This document shows, in pieces, positions 11,001 to 20,000 of a stretch of 64,000 nucleotides of DNA. The notes beneath the pieces are model-generated. The model ran no database searches, was not told where the DNA came from, and was given only the letters and a program-made list of their open reading frames with translations. The position numbers were made by a program, and so were the translations under genes. Within the stretch, counting starts at the first letter, position 1, and every line of letters begins with the position of its first letter. This stretch comes from Strigamia acuminata (lineage: Eukaryota; Arthropoda; Chilopoda; Geophilomorpha; Linotaeniidae): positions 46,818,581 through 46,882,580 of the forward strand of contig OX442314.1 of assembly GCA_949358305.1 (NCBI GenBank), written 5' to 3'.

Positions 11001-11063
11001 TCTCCCTCGATGGATATTCCTTGGCAACCTAGCCGCTCTCGAAATTCTTCCCCACGACGCCAT
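8016..11063 (-). CDS. Element B ORF3, 1015 aa, RS-rich, unknown function
   Basis: ATG-initiated and open to 44 bp from the 3' LTR. N-terminal residues 1-70 are strongly basic and aromatic; about 200-240 is a Glu-rich helix. Residues 240-420 are an Arg/Ser-rich region like the RS domains of splicing factors, with many SPRR-type sites. About 490-600 is Pro/Thr-rich. About 640-830 is a predicted helical globular domain, and the last ~110 residues form a conserved segment (KWLEN ... EVWLHVN ... SGP). That C-terminal segment has a clear homologue in the partial ORF at 63696-64000. No signal peptide, furin site or transmembrane segment is visible, so it is not an envelope gene although it lies in the env position. 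A nuclear, RNA-binding role is inferred from composition only. A splice acceptor (ACAG, AG at 11076-11077) lies 13 nt upstream of the ATG. Confidence 0.8.
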   Translation of the reverse strand: MASWGRISRAARLPRNIHRGRIPYRYKREFVKRGFTAFQARKAFTTAIQRFWGTTKRLFKGFKTCFHEVLRQIPITEDTHGPIWNQMIGDEYPIEEEEAADLKIYQNPATNKFKFVEEVMAKLKAGAPEVAAKYMEEKTAYLEAQALLPSPELDKEPPYFIKSQYKMHQLHMTGLIGQNITPLNLEGEPQAEDFGPLVYAKQQRQEQDEWEAALEQAAEETVKELHEEVEFLKCVRTEEEETKRRGREARSRGALRYSRSERHKRTTPPRRISPKYYTREFRSRRKEYRSAEISPRRCQSRDRKESPRRRSKSPRRQYFSRQTQMEKRLSRTDKDSEREVKRHQRSSEISPKRNSRRHETTEQEYVPRHHRATEKRPSAEGNRIERTKKRPRSSHRYSEMRPARKVTISASKDETLQVQIRRSSSDEYLTAHEMELDQYVVMDECQRSPSPESEEEQQLAETTVRILEEREPTATVIHDIEKQQGGETNKRGPRTPPTTPPRQQEVQKPSLATPPRPDQAPKTPPRSAHTPITWTPTTCPPTPTPRVSSPEISSCRELPTLDEALAQAWEKRAREPARKKGPSRILRPRMRDPRKVQPKATPSAALGVPHPHLQPITEPIPQTDLSLPIPSVATVMYTIDPSVKLAEDFDRYYRQLWTMYLKFPLCNQGLLTPTMDEYQQAQLAESLNERRRCAQAFVAQPTELRTKEWLAWFEVQMSVALIRLLFPGVFQAVEASLIATSFLWTSAMGIPPELLDSWKTVLGDPPVIRAQLEREVFKTGETSGQCMLRLRGEWILRRQSLQLQRNFGTCAQQVADPPAAGGAVPTVFMTATPSHQPTKKAIAPESDVELKLTTDTEMFDVEGNEPLNRASGSSQKTASGRSSAATKGTKKNPNQDYRKIKQLYPGLRFPEYARTLLIYNATLCHEALKWLENAVREPKRIIQHQRLVAVRRPPTGSREKYDIDYDRVFPRTKFIKEVWLHVNNGATSGPTQHLPKFSVSESEAPTPESVFRIEK

Positions 11064-11805
11064 GGCTTCTTGGGTCTGTATAAAACATTATTAAATTCAA
11101 TTTTCTCTCAAATTCATTGTATTTTATCTTTCTCTGATGTGTGTGTTATTTTTGCGTATTTATCTCGATTTTGAGTTTTATTATTCTAAATTTTCTCACA
11201 AGATGGCGCTCCGTGCTAATTTTTTGTGATAAGAGTCCTTTTTATACCACTCTTTTGCAATTTTTGGCGAATAATTAGCACTTTCGTCATATAAAACCAG
11301 TTATTTACGTGATAACTAATTTTATTTTAACTTATTTCGAGACATTCGACTCCTTTTCCTTTTAAATCGTGATTTCGCCGAACTTGTCCCGTAGTAACGA
11401 CATATTTCGTCCCGTCTTTTCCACAAAAATTTAAGCGCTTTCAAATAACACACCCGATGAGAGAAAATACTTCCTTATTCATTTATATTTTCGACACATT
11501 TCGATTTTACTACCTCACTGTGGTCCTGTCTTTTCGGTGGTGGTGTTTTCCGTGGTTCGAACATCTTGAGATGAACTTCCGCTTAATCGGACCCTTCTTT
11601 CACTTGGCTGCACACTTTTCTTCGTTTTTTGGTCGTTTTCCCTCTTGTTCTTACCGACTGTTGTTGTTAGAATCCGGGATAACTTTTCTAAACTTGTTGT
11701 TGTTTTGATGTCAAGTTAACAAGTGAGATTCGTCTCGACCAATCACGTTCGAGCTGCGACGTCGTCCACTTCCGGACTCCCGAGTGACGTCGCTACCTTC
11801 TATTT
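11064..11805 (-). promoter_or_regulatory. pol-ORF3 spacer with candidate internal promoter and short intron
   Basis: No substantial ORF is present. On the - strand a TATA-like GGTATAAAAAGG lies at 11248-11237, followed by a donor-like GTGAGA at 11199 and an acceptor TTTTATACAG ending at 11076, just before the ORF3 ATG. Together they could form a short internal transcription unit for ORF3. Alternatively the acceptor serves a long splice from the 5' leader, as in env mRNAs of errantiviruses. Only the motifs are seen; their use is inference. Confidence 0.35.
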
Positions 11806-14800
11806 TTAGAGGTAGTCTGGAGGCTTAATCCTCCCCCTATCTCGAAGTGAATATTTCTTCAAGATAGCTTTTTTCTTGATTTTTCCTGGTTGTTTTTCAC
11901 GCAAATCTTGATAAAATTTCTTTATTTTCTTCTTTTCTACCACTCCTCCCCTCTTTTTAGAAAAAGACGCAACTTGTTCATCTGTTTCTAAACTTAAGTC
12001 CCGTGGAAAAAGTGGCAATCTTTCTTGCGTGTTGTCATTGGAATTTACATCCAACTCCTCGTCGCTCTCCAAATTGTTATCCTTTTCACTGCTTCTTTGT
12101 TTACTTGAAACTTGAGAACTCACGCCTGCTGTGTCTGAACCTGACAAATCCTGTAATTCCAGTTGTTGTTGTGATGTTTGTGGATCCTGCAAACTTTGTG
12201 TGTTATCCAAAGTGTGAGATTCTTGTGTATCTTCTAAATTTTGCGAATCTTGCAAACTTTGTGTTTGTTTCAAAGTTTGTGATTCCGCTGAATTACTATT
12301 ATTCATCCGACTCATTTCAGTGGTCTGCGAATTTTCTGTCTCCGTATTTTCTTGTGTTTCGGATGTTGTTGGCTCATCAAATAATGTATTAACTATTTTT
12401 CCATTCGGATTGCTCTGAGTTTGATCCTTTTCCCAAATTTCTTGATTAAATTCCGGGAAATAAGGTGATAATTCGGACATGTGAATGGAGCGAAAGATCT
12501 TATTATCTTTTAGCCGTCGCAGCTTCACTGCTCCTCCTTGGTGGACTTGGATGATCACATATGGTCCGCTCCGCTTGTCGGATAATTTCGCCGAAATCCC
12601 TTGTGACGCTTTTGATAATGGGTGATCATCTTTCCATACCAAATCATTTGTTTTAAAGTCGTCAAACTTTTTATCCATCTTGTGATTTTGCACTCGTTCG
12701 CGCAAGTCGGTTATGTGCGCCATCATATGGTGATATGTATCTCTAATTATTTTCTCCAGTCGTTGGATGTAAATATGTGGCTTATTTGGGTCTATTTTTG
12801 CAATTCCATCCAAAATCCTTGGATCCCAAGGAATCCTAAATTCTCTACAGCAATTCAAGTATGCTGGAGAATAATCGCGGCCTGTTGTTGCCGTTGTGCG
12901 TATGCTAAACGCAATTTCTCTTAAATATGTGTCCCACCTTTTGTGAATATCTGTGAAAATTGACAAAATATACTTTAAATCGCGGTTGGTCCTTTCTACC
13001 GTGTTGGCCTGCGGGTGATATGGTGACGTAAATCGCGGAGTAATTTTGAATTTCCTGCAGAATTCGTGGTATATTCGGGCCTTAAATTGCGGGCCGTTGT
13101 CCGATACGATTCGGAGCGGGAATCCCCATCCCATACACGTGTTGTACAGACAATCCGCTATATCTTGTGCGACGGGGTCGGATAATGGGTAAAGTTCCGG
13201 CCATCTGGTGGCTATATCCAAAATTACTAAAATGTAATTGTTTCCTTCATCAGTTCTAATCAATGGTCCTACCAAATCTATACTTAAACACTCAAAAGGT
13301 GCATATGGGCCAATTTGCGCTGCTTCTACTCGTGTTTTAGTCCGAGGTTTACACGCCTGACACCGCGGACAGTGTTTAATAAATCTGGTGGTGTCACGTT
13401 TGATTCCGTCCCACGTATAAATCTGTCGCATTCGATAAAGCGTCCTCGCAATTCCGCAATGGCTTGCGAGCGGGTGGCCGTGCATTTGCCATAACACTCG
13501 GAATCTTAGTGATCTCGGTATCACGACCTTCAGGGCTCGAGAATCCTCGCTTAAATCATCTGACAATGTTGGATGGTATTTTAATAATAAATCCTCTTCT
13601 AACATGTGTTTAGTCGCCAACATGCGATAATTCTTCTTTTGTAATGGTGTTGTTACGTAAGCTGGAAATTGTTCTGTCTCGAGGTAGTATCGCATTGATT
13701 GGCAGTGGCGATCCTTTTTCTGATGCTCTATAATTTCTTCGCGGGTCGGAGGCATGCAATCTGCCTGCTCCGTGACTTTTGCAATGAATGCTGTCACCAT
13801 TTCGCATTCGGAAGTCGGCAAATATTGAATTTCTTTAATTTTCGGACTTATTTCCGACTCTTCTGCCGGCGCATCATACATGTGACTCCAATATGCCGTG
13901 ACTTGCTCGTCTACTAATCGTTCTTCTTCCGACTGAGGTTTTGGCAACTGATTCCAGTTACCCACGACCCATTTTCGTGGTTCTGTCGGGCAGTATTTTA
14001 AGTCACCGTCGGCTTCTCCCGTCTCTTCGTTGTCGCAGATGAGTTGAATTGGTGCTCTAGATAAGGCGTCTGCTAATGTGTTGGCAGTCCCTTTCAAATA
14101 TTGGATTGTAAAATTATAAGACATCAATTCCATCTGCCAACGGGCGAGACGTCCAGCTGGCTCTTCCAGTCTCATCAACCACTTTAGCGCTTCATGATCC
14201 GTCTGCACGACGAAACTAGTGAACTCCAAATATGGTCTAAATTTTCGGAGCGCCCAAATTACCGCCAAACATTCGAGATCCGTGGCGCCGTAATTAAGTT
14301 CTGCCTGTTGCAGACATCTACTGAGGTACACACACGGTGACTCAATCATCTGCCCATCAATTTCTTTGATCTGCATCAAGGCAGCACCCAATCCTTTCTT
14401 ACTCGCGTCTGTCCTTACGATGAATGGTTGGTGTAAATTTGGCAAGTGCATAGTTTTGGCGTCGGTCAGTAATTGCTTAATGTTATCAAAAGCAACTTGG
14501 TGTACTTCCTCCCAAATAAATTCTATCCCCTTCTTCAGGAGTGGGCGTAGAGGTTCGGCCACCGTGGCCAAATTCTTGAGAAGTCTATGAAAAAAATTGA
14601 CCATGCCAAAAAATCGTTGTAACTCTGTCAAATTTTTTGGCGCTGGAAATTCCTTTATGGCCGCTACTTTGGCTGGGTCTACGCTTAAGCCGTTGATTCC
14701 AAGTTTGTACCCTAGAAATTTTAGTTCCTTCCTGCAGAATTTTGACTTTGTTGGGTTTACATGCAATCCAGCTTTCTGTAATTTTCCTAAAACTGAATCT

Positions 14801-17004
14801 AGATGTTTCATGTGTTCTGCGTACGTTTTTGATACGATCACAATATCGTCAAGGTAGGCCCAAGCATATTTTCGGAATGCTTCGCCTAGTACCTTTTCTA
14901 TTAGTCGCTGAAAAGTGGTTGGCGCGTTGACCAGCCCGAAAGGCATGACGTTAAACATCAGTCTGCCTTGCGGACTCCAGAATGCTGTTTTCGGACGGTC
15001 TTCTGGTCTCAGATCTATTTGCCAGTATCCTTTTGTTAGATCAATGGTTGAAACCCATTGAAATTCGCCGAGCTCTCTTAAAATTTCTGTTATTGTCGGC
15101 ATCTGGGGCGGGTCATACAAAGTGTGTTCATTCAGCGCTCTGTAATCAATACAGAGACGTGGCTCTGAACCTGGTCTCATTACCAACACAATCCTTGTCG
15201 CATAATCGCCTTCTGCAGTTGTTACATAGCCCTTATCAATCATTTCTTGGCATAATGTCCGCAATATTTCCCTTTTTTGTGGATTCCAAGATTTAAAAGG
15301 AACCCTTATTGGTTTGTCAGTGTCTAAATTGATGGTGTGCTGTACCACATGAGTCTTGCCTGGATTTTTACTCAAAATTTTCTCATATTTCTTCAATACA
15401 TGCTCTAATTGTAAAGCTTCTGTTAGTTGCAGTTTGGCTTCTTCTATCATGTCATGCAAGCCATTGCCAACTTTCAATCTCGCTTCAAATGCGCAAAAAC
15501 TACTCTCTTTTCGGAATGTTTTTCGCAATGATTCTGGCTCTTCCAGTTTCTTCTGCTCATATTTATCCATGATGAATTGTGGCATATATGGTTGTGGCAC
15601 GTCGATCGTTGAAATAAAGTTCCACTTGCCGTTGAGCGGATTGGGCTGTATTTTCATTCGTTTCATGGCATCATTGCCAACCAACATGAATTTCATGTCG
15701 TGTGGTAACACGAGGAAATACTGTTGCATCATTCCATGGGTCCAACGAATCATCATCCTTATTGTTCCCATTGGTTGCACTTTTTTATCTGCTGTATTTA
15801 CAGCCATATTGGCCTTGACGGGCCACACTTCTTTTTCCAATCCCATCGCCTGAATTAATGGCCATGAAACACAACTACGGTTGGCTCCTGAGTCTAGCAT
15901 GGCAGCGATGGATCCTTGTTCTGTTTGGAGGTCTATTGTTGTCATCCCTTCCAAAACATCTTCTTCTGGCAATAATATATTAAAAATTCTGATGCGTGGT
16001 CCTTCCGGCTCCAATGTTGTTAACTCTTTCAATAATGGATCCCATTCCACAGGCTCAGTTGGTGTATCTGTCATCCATGCTGCTAGTGATGGTGTTTCCT
16101 CATAGGTCTCTTTTACCTTTGCCCAAAAAATTGTTGCTTCATTTTCTTGTGTGATTTCCACATTTTTAAGGGCTTCCGTCACTTCTGCTGTGAAATAAGT
16201 TCTATTCGTTTCATAAATTTCCTTCATTTTTGGACAATTTTCCAATTCTACTGGTGGGAATTTTATTCCTACTATCTGTCCACATTCCATTTCACAAATC
16301 ATTTCTCCTCTTTTTGGCATTGTGCCAATTGCTTCTGGTGACGTGAGTGTTACTGGAATAGTTGTGTTTTTTAGTGGTCCATTGTCTTTCAGAATGTTCA
16401 TTTTTGATGAAGTTTCGGCTTGTTCCAGTTTAGAGTCCGTCACTGGTTTTTGTGTCGGATATCTCATCCCTACGACTTCGCCGTCTTCAAAGTTAAAGAC
16501 TATTGTCCCTTTTCCACCTTCTAAAGTTCCTATCACTTTATGTGATTTTTCAGCTAATTCTGATTGCACATATTCTCCAGTTTTGGGGTCTTTGATGAAT
16601 CGTGCTCCCTTAGGCGCTTTTGCTGTTGGTGGAGTTTCTTGGGTATTTTCAGTCAAATTCTCGGGTTCCACTGATGTTTTCAATATTAATGAAGTCTCTG
16701 ATATTGCTCCATCTAATGATCGGTCATTCTGTAAATTTCCACAATTTTCCGAATTTTCCGGCAGTGTTGTCTGCATGTTTTGCGAATTTTCAGAGTTTTT
16801 CAGCAAGTCCTTTGATTCTGATAATGTTTCTGATATTAACAGCGTTTCCGTCATGGCTTCATTTATTGGCTGGACCTCCGATAATCCATCCGAATCTTGT
16901 ACCATTTCAATTGTTAATTCTGATGTTGGTTGGGCTTGTAGCAGATTTTCCGAAATTTTTGTTGGCGCGAGCTCCACTGCTTTTATTGAGCCCGCGCGTT
17001 CAAG
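11806..17004 (-). CDS. pol: Element B pol: protease, RT, RNase H, integrase
   Basis: It is open from the frameshift site to a TAA at 11806 and makes 1723 aa counted from the first possible non-AUG codon at 16977; the frame is entered by -1 slippage from gag. Residues below use that numbering. The N-terminal ~330 residues are not conserved. Protease has DSGA (362-365). RT runs about 540-800 with YLDD (708-711). RNase H acidic residues are about D857, E902, D927 and D970. Integrase has a His/Cys zinc finger (about 1166-1206) and catalytic D1234, D1293 and E1328. The C-terminal ~250 residues form a Gln/Thr/Ser-rich low-complexity tail followed by a basic end. All catalytic motifs look intact, consistent with recent activity. 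The central polypurine copy is encoded near the C-terminus. Confidence 0.95.
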   Translation of the reverse strand, partial: LERAGSIKAVELAPTKISENLLQAQPTSELTIEMVQDSDGLSEVQPINEAMTETLLISETLSESKDLLKNSENSQNMQTTLPENSENCGNLQNDRSLDGAISETSLILKTSVEPENLTENTQETPPTAKAPKGARFIKDPKTGEYVQSELAEKSHKVIGTLEGGKGTIVFNFEDGEVVGMRYPTQKPVTDSKLEQAETSSKMNILKDNGPLKNTTIPVTLTSPEAIGTMPKRGEMICEMECGQIVGIKFPPVELENCPKMKEIYETNRTYFTAEVTEALKNVEITQENEATIFWAKVKETYEETPSLAAWMTDTPTEPVEWDPLLKELTTLEPEGPRIRIFNILLPEEDVLEGMTTIDLQTEQGSIAAMLDSGANRSCVSWPLIQAMGLEKEVWPVKANMAVNTADKKVQPMGTIRMMIRWTHGMMQQYFLVLPHDMKFMLVGNDAMKRMKIQPNPLNGKWNFISTIDVPQPYMPQFIMDKYEQKKLEEPESLRKTFRKESSFCAFEARLKVGNGLHDMIEEAKLQLTEALQLEHVLKKYEKILSKNPGKTHVVQHTINLDTDKPIRVPFKSWNPQKREILRTLCQEMIDKGYVTTAEGDYATRIVLVMRPGSEPRLCIDYRALNEHTLYDPPQMPTITEILRELGEFQWVSTIDLTKGYWQIDLRPEDRPKTAFWSPQGRLMFNVMPFGLVNAPTTFQRLIEKVLGEAFRKYAWAYLDDIVIVSKTYAEHMKHLDSVLGKLQKAGLHVNPTKSKFCRKELKFLGYKLGINGLSVDPAKVAAIKEFPAPKNLTELQRFFGMVNFFHRLLKNLATVAEPLRPLLKKGIEFIWEEVHQVAFDNIKQLLTDAKTMHLPNLHQPFIVRTDASKKGLGAALMQIKEIDGQMIESPCVYLSRCLQQAELNYGATDLECLAVIWALRKFRPYLEFTSFVVQTDHEALKWLMRLEEPAGRLARWQMELMSYNFTIQYLKGTANTLADALSRAPIQLICDNEETGEADGDLKYCPTEPRKWVVGNWNQLPKPQSEEERLVDEQVTAYWSHMYDAPAEESEISPKIKEIQYLPTSECEMVTAFIAKVTEQADCMPPTREEIIEHQKKDRHCQSMRYYLETEQFPAYVTTPLQKKNYRMLATKHMLEEDLLLKYHPTLSDDLSEDSRALKVVIPRSLRFRVLWQMHGHPLASHCGIARTLYRMRQIYTWDGIKRDTTRFIKHCPRCQACKPRTKTRVEAAQIGPYAPFECLSIDLVGPLIRTDEGNNYILVILDIATRWPELYPLSDPVAQDIADCLYNTCMGWGFPLRIVSDNGPQFKARIYHEFCRKFKITPRFTSPYHPQANTVERTNRDLKYILSIFTDIHKRWDTYLREIAFSIRTTATTGRDYSPAYLNCCREFRIPWDPRILDGIAKIDPNKPHIYIQRLEKIIRDTYHHMMAHITDLRERVQNHKMDKKFDDFKTNDLVWKDDHPLSKASQGISAKLSDKRSGPYVIIQVHQGGAVKLRRLKDNKIFRSIHMSELSPYFPEFNQEIWEKDQTQSNPNGKIVNTLFDEPTTSETQENTETENSQTTEMSRMNNSNSAESQTLKQTQSLQDSQNLEDTQESHTLDNTQSLQDPQTSQQQLELQDLSGSDTAGVSSQVSSKQRSSEKDNNLESDEELDVNSNDNTQERLPLFPRDLSLETDEQVASFSKKRGGVVEKKKIKKFYQDLREKQPGKIKKKAILKKYSLRDRGRIKPPDYL
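11945..11960 (-). promoter_or_regulatory. Central polypurine tract copy inside pol
   Basis: Sixteen bases (CTAAAAAGAGGGGAGG on the - strand) are identical to the 3' polypurine tract at 7972-7987 and lie in the last 52 codons of pol, encoding part of a KKRGG segment. Lentiviruses and some retrotransposons use such a duplicated tract as a second plus-strand origin. Function here is inferred from the exact identity. Confidence 0.6.
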
Positions 17005-17010
17005 TTTTTT
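16965..17010 (-). promoter_or_regulatory. -1 ribosomal frameshift signal between gag and pol
   Basis: In the gag frame the - strand reads the slippery heptamer A AAA AAC (17010-17004). A 6-nt spacer follows (17003-16998), then a 10-bp stem with arms GCGCGGGCTC (16997-16988) and GAGCTCGCGC (16974-16965), one G-U pair and a 13-nt loop that contains the gag stop codon. Slippage by -1 enters the pol frame, which is open from 17070 down. Heptamer, spacing and stem all match the known rules for retroviral -1 frameshifting. Confidence 0.85.
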
Positions 17011-20000
17011 GTGATACTTTCGGATAAGGAGTTTACAAGTTGCTCCATTTCTTCTGCAGACATCAATCTCTTAGGATGTGGGCATTGTCGTGCCCAGTGT
17101 CCAATTTGCCCGCAATTGTGGCATGGTGCATTGTCTGGAGTCAACTTTATTTGGTTGGCCTTATTGCCATCATCAGGGTTACTTGGAGTTGAAGTTTGTT
17201 CAGTTTTTTCTCCAATTTGCGATTTATTATTTTCTTTTTTCAAATTGAAATCGACTGAAAATGGTTTTGGAATGAAGGACGTATTTCCTTTCATCTGCGG
17301 TTGTAAACTCGTTTGCTGTGGTTGCCTCACCTGCATTGGAGGCTTATATTTTGTTATTGCTGGATTATTTTTCGTGAATAGCACACTAGCAGCATCCATC
17401 AATTTGTCTACTTCTTCCTCAGTATATTCCGCCAGCATTATCTGAGTATCTCCAATTGACTCGCTGGATTCACCTGAGTATTGTGTCCATTTGACATTTG
17501 GTCGCATTGGTATTCGTGGCTGTGGATATGGTGGACGTCCACTTTCTTGTTTTTTGGTGGAGGTTTCTTCTCGTAACAGCGAGAATTGAGAGCGCGGGCG
17601 CATCATTTTTGCACCAGCTCGAGTGTAGTCTGACTGGTGTCGCTGTTGTTCATCTCGTGCTCTTTGTTCCTCTATTGGAATATCTGAAGCGTACCGGTCG
17701 TCGATGTACATCTGGTGGTTCCGTATAAATTGTGACAATTTTTCAAAGGAACTGGCCATTGGTGCATCCACCATTCGCAACACTTGTTCGGAAAAAGGAG
17801 TCAGGCCATTCCTGAATTTTCTGTCTTTGTCAAAATCGCTGATATGATATGGGAGTTGGGTAAACAAATCTTCTGTACGTCTTAAATACGTGCGAATGTC
17901 TTCTCCCAACGTCTGTTTATGATTATCCCAGTATTTTATCATCATAGCGTTGGATTCTCCATATTCCTTCATAAAAGCTTTTACAAATTCGTCCCAGTGT
18001 GTGAAATTATTTTTTCGCAACCAATTTGTTGCACTTCCAACCAGCATTTTCGGAATTAATTTTTTCAAAGTTACGTCCGGGTCCATCTCGTGATTTATAA
18101 CTAGATGCATAACTTCATCCAGAAATTGGGTACCAGCCTGCCAACCTCCATCAAACATATCGGGAGTAATTCGGTCCCATTTGATTTGATGAGATGGGGT
18201 ATAATGGTGAGTCCAATTGCTTGAACAATATTTTCGAATTAGTTTTCTCAACATTTCCTCCATTTCTTGAGATTTTGAGGGGATTTGAGACAATCGTGCA
18301 TCAATCTGTCTTGAGATAATTTCTTCCAATTCGTCTGTACTTCTTGGTAATGTACGCGGATTAGTGGGTGGCGGATTTCTATTATCTGATTGAGAATTCT
18401 CCCTTCCCCATCTGTCATTGTGAGATCCTGATGAATTAGGCTCGTCTCGACGAAATTGATCAGAGTGCGAATATTTTCGATCGTACTCTTCTCCTCTTGG
18501 CGGAGGGCTTGAATGCGATCTTCTTTCGTCCCGATACGAGTCATCACGTCGTCCCTCCGAATAGTCACGTCGTCTGTACGAGTTATCGCGTCGATCCTGT
18601 GAGTTGTCACGACGTCCTTGTGATTCTCTTTGGGTATAACCTTCATACCAATAGGAGCCCCTTTGCTGTCGTGATCCGTCTTGATAATCGGATTGTTGAC
18701 GTGAATTATTTCTTTCTATCGACTCATTTCGATTAAAATTGTACTGTCCTGTTGCTTCGTAATTACGTTGTTGACGCGTTTCGTCCTTGAAACAAGCAGC
18801 ACCTTGTTGGCTTGTTTCTTGCTGATAATGAGCAATACCTTGTTGGCAGGTTCCATGTTGATAACGCGACGTATTTCGCGATTCTCTCCCATATTGTGGT
18901 TGATGTTCGTTGGAAAATCGTACTTCAGTGTGCGTGCAAATTCCTTGTTGATTACACGACTCATTTCGTGTATCTACATTTTCAGGTTGCTGAGAATATC
19001 TGCCCTGTAGATATTCATTATAATCTCTAACTTTTGTGTAACTGACTTGTCCAGTTGCTTCATTCTGTCCAGTTGCAGCGTTTTGATTGCTAGTTTTATC
19101 TTGTTCTGGAACTTCTTGATCGTGTTGGAATTTTTGGTTTTCATTTTCGCGACTTATTTCGCGTTGCCTATCTCTTTCCTTAGCTGCTGACAAGTGTTCA
19201 ACGGCTTCTTCCAACGTATATGTACGATGGTAACTAGGATCGTCCTCATCTACCGGTTTTTCTGTGTAAACGTCAAATGATTTTCCTTCATTTTTTGCAG
19301 AAGATACTCTGACATTTTCAGTTTCCATCTTTTTGGGCTTATCCCAAACCTGCGGGTCTGCTGGATCTAATCCTGTTACTCTACCCTGTTTTTTGTCTGT
19401 TACCGCTGATTGATTTGTTAGATGCTGACGATTTCTTTGATCAATTATGTCCAATACGTTTGGATTTTTGGCTGGTGAAATTGAGGCACGTTTGGAGTCT
19501 CTTTTTTCATCCATTTCACCTTTTCTTTTTAAAGGATTCCTGGACGATTCTGGTGACAAATTCACTACTTCTGGCCGGTGAGGCGGGATATTGCTTGGCA
19601 CTTGATACCGACATTGTGCAAGGTATTTAAGCTCTTCGTTTTCTTGACGGACTCTTTCCGCTGCTTCTTGTGCTTCAAGAGCAGCTTGACGAAGGTAATG
19701 GATTTCCCTGCTCTCCGCCGACTCCATAGCCCTTTGTTTTGCCAACAATTCTTGTTTTTCAGTCTCCAAACGGACTTTTTCCGCTTCTATCTTTCGATTT
19801 TCTTCAAGAATTGCCTCTCGCTCCGCCGCCGCTTGTGCTTTTCGCTGTGCACGTAATTCTTTTTGCTCCGTTTCCTGACGGAGTTTTTCCGCTGCCAATT
19901 TGTTCCTCATCGTGCGCATTTCTGCTTCGAGTCGGTCTTTGGTAGCACGAATTTCTGCGTCCAATTGATCTTTCTTTGCGCGAATATCTTCATCTGTTGT

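Noticed and set aside
8016-11063. ORF3 as a retroviral-type envelope
   Set aside because: No N-terminal signal peptide, no cleavage site and no C-terminal membrane anchor are visible.
11806-16977. Pol of element B as an independently initiated protein
   Set aside because: The first in-frame start-like codon is GTG, while the frame is open upstream through a well-formed -1 frameshift site, so fusion to Gag is the better model.
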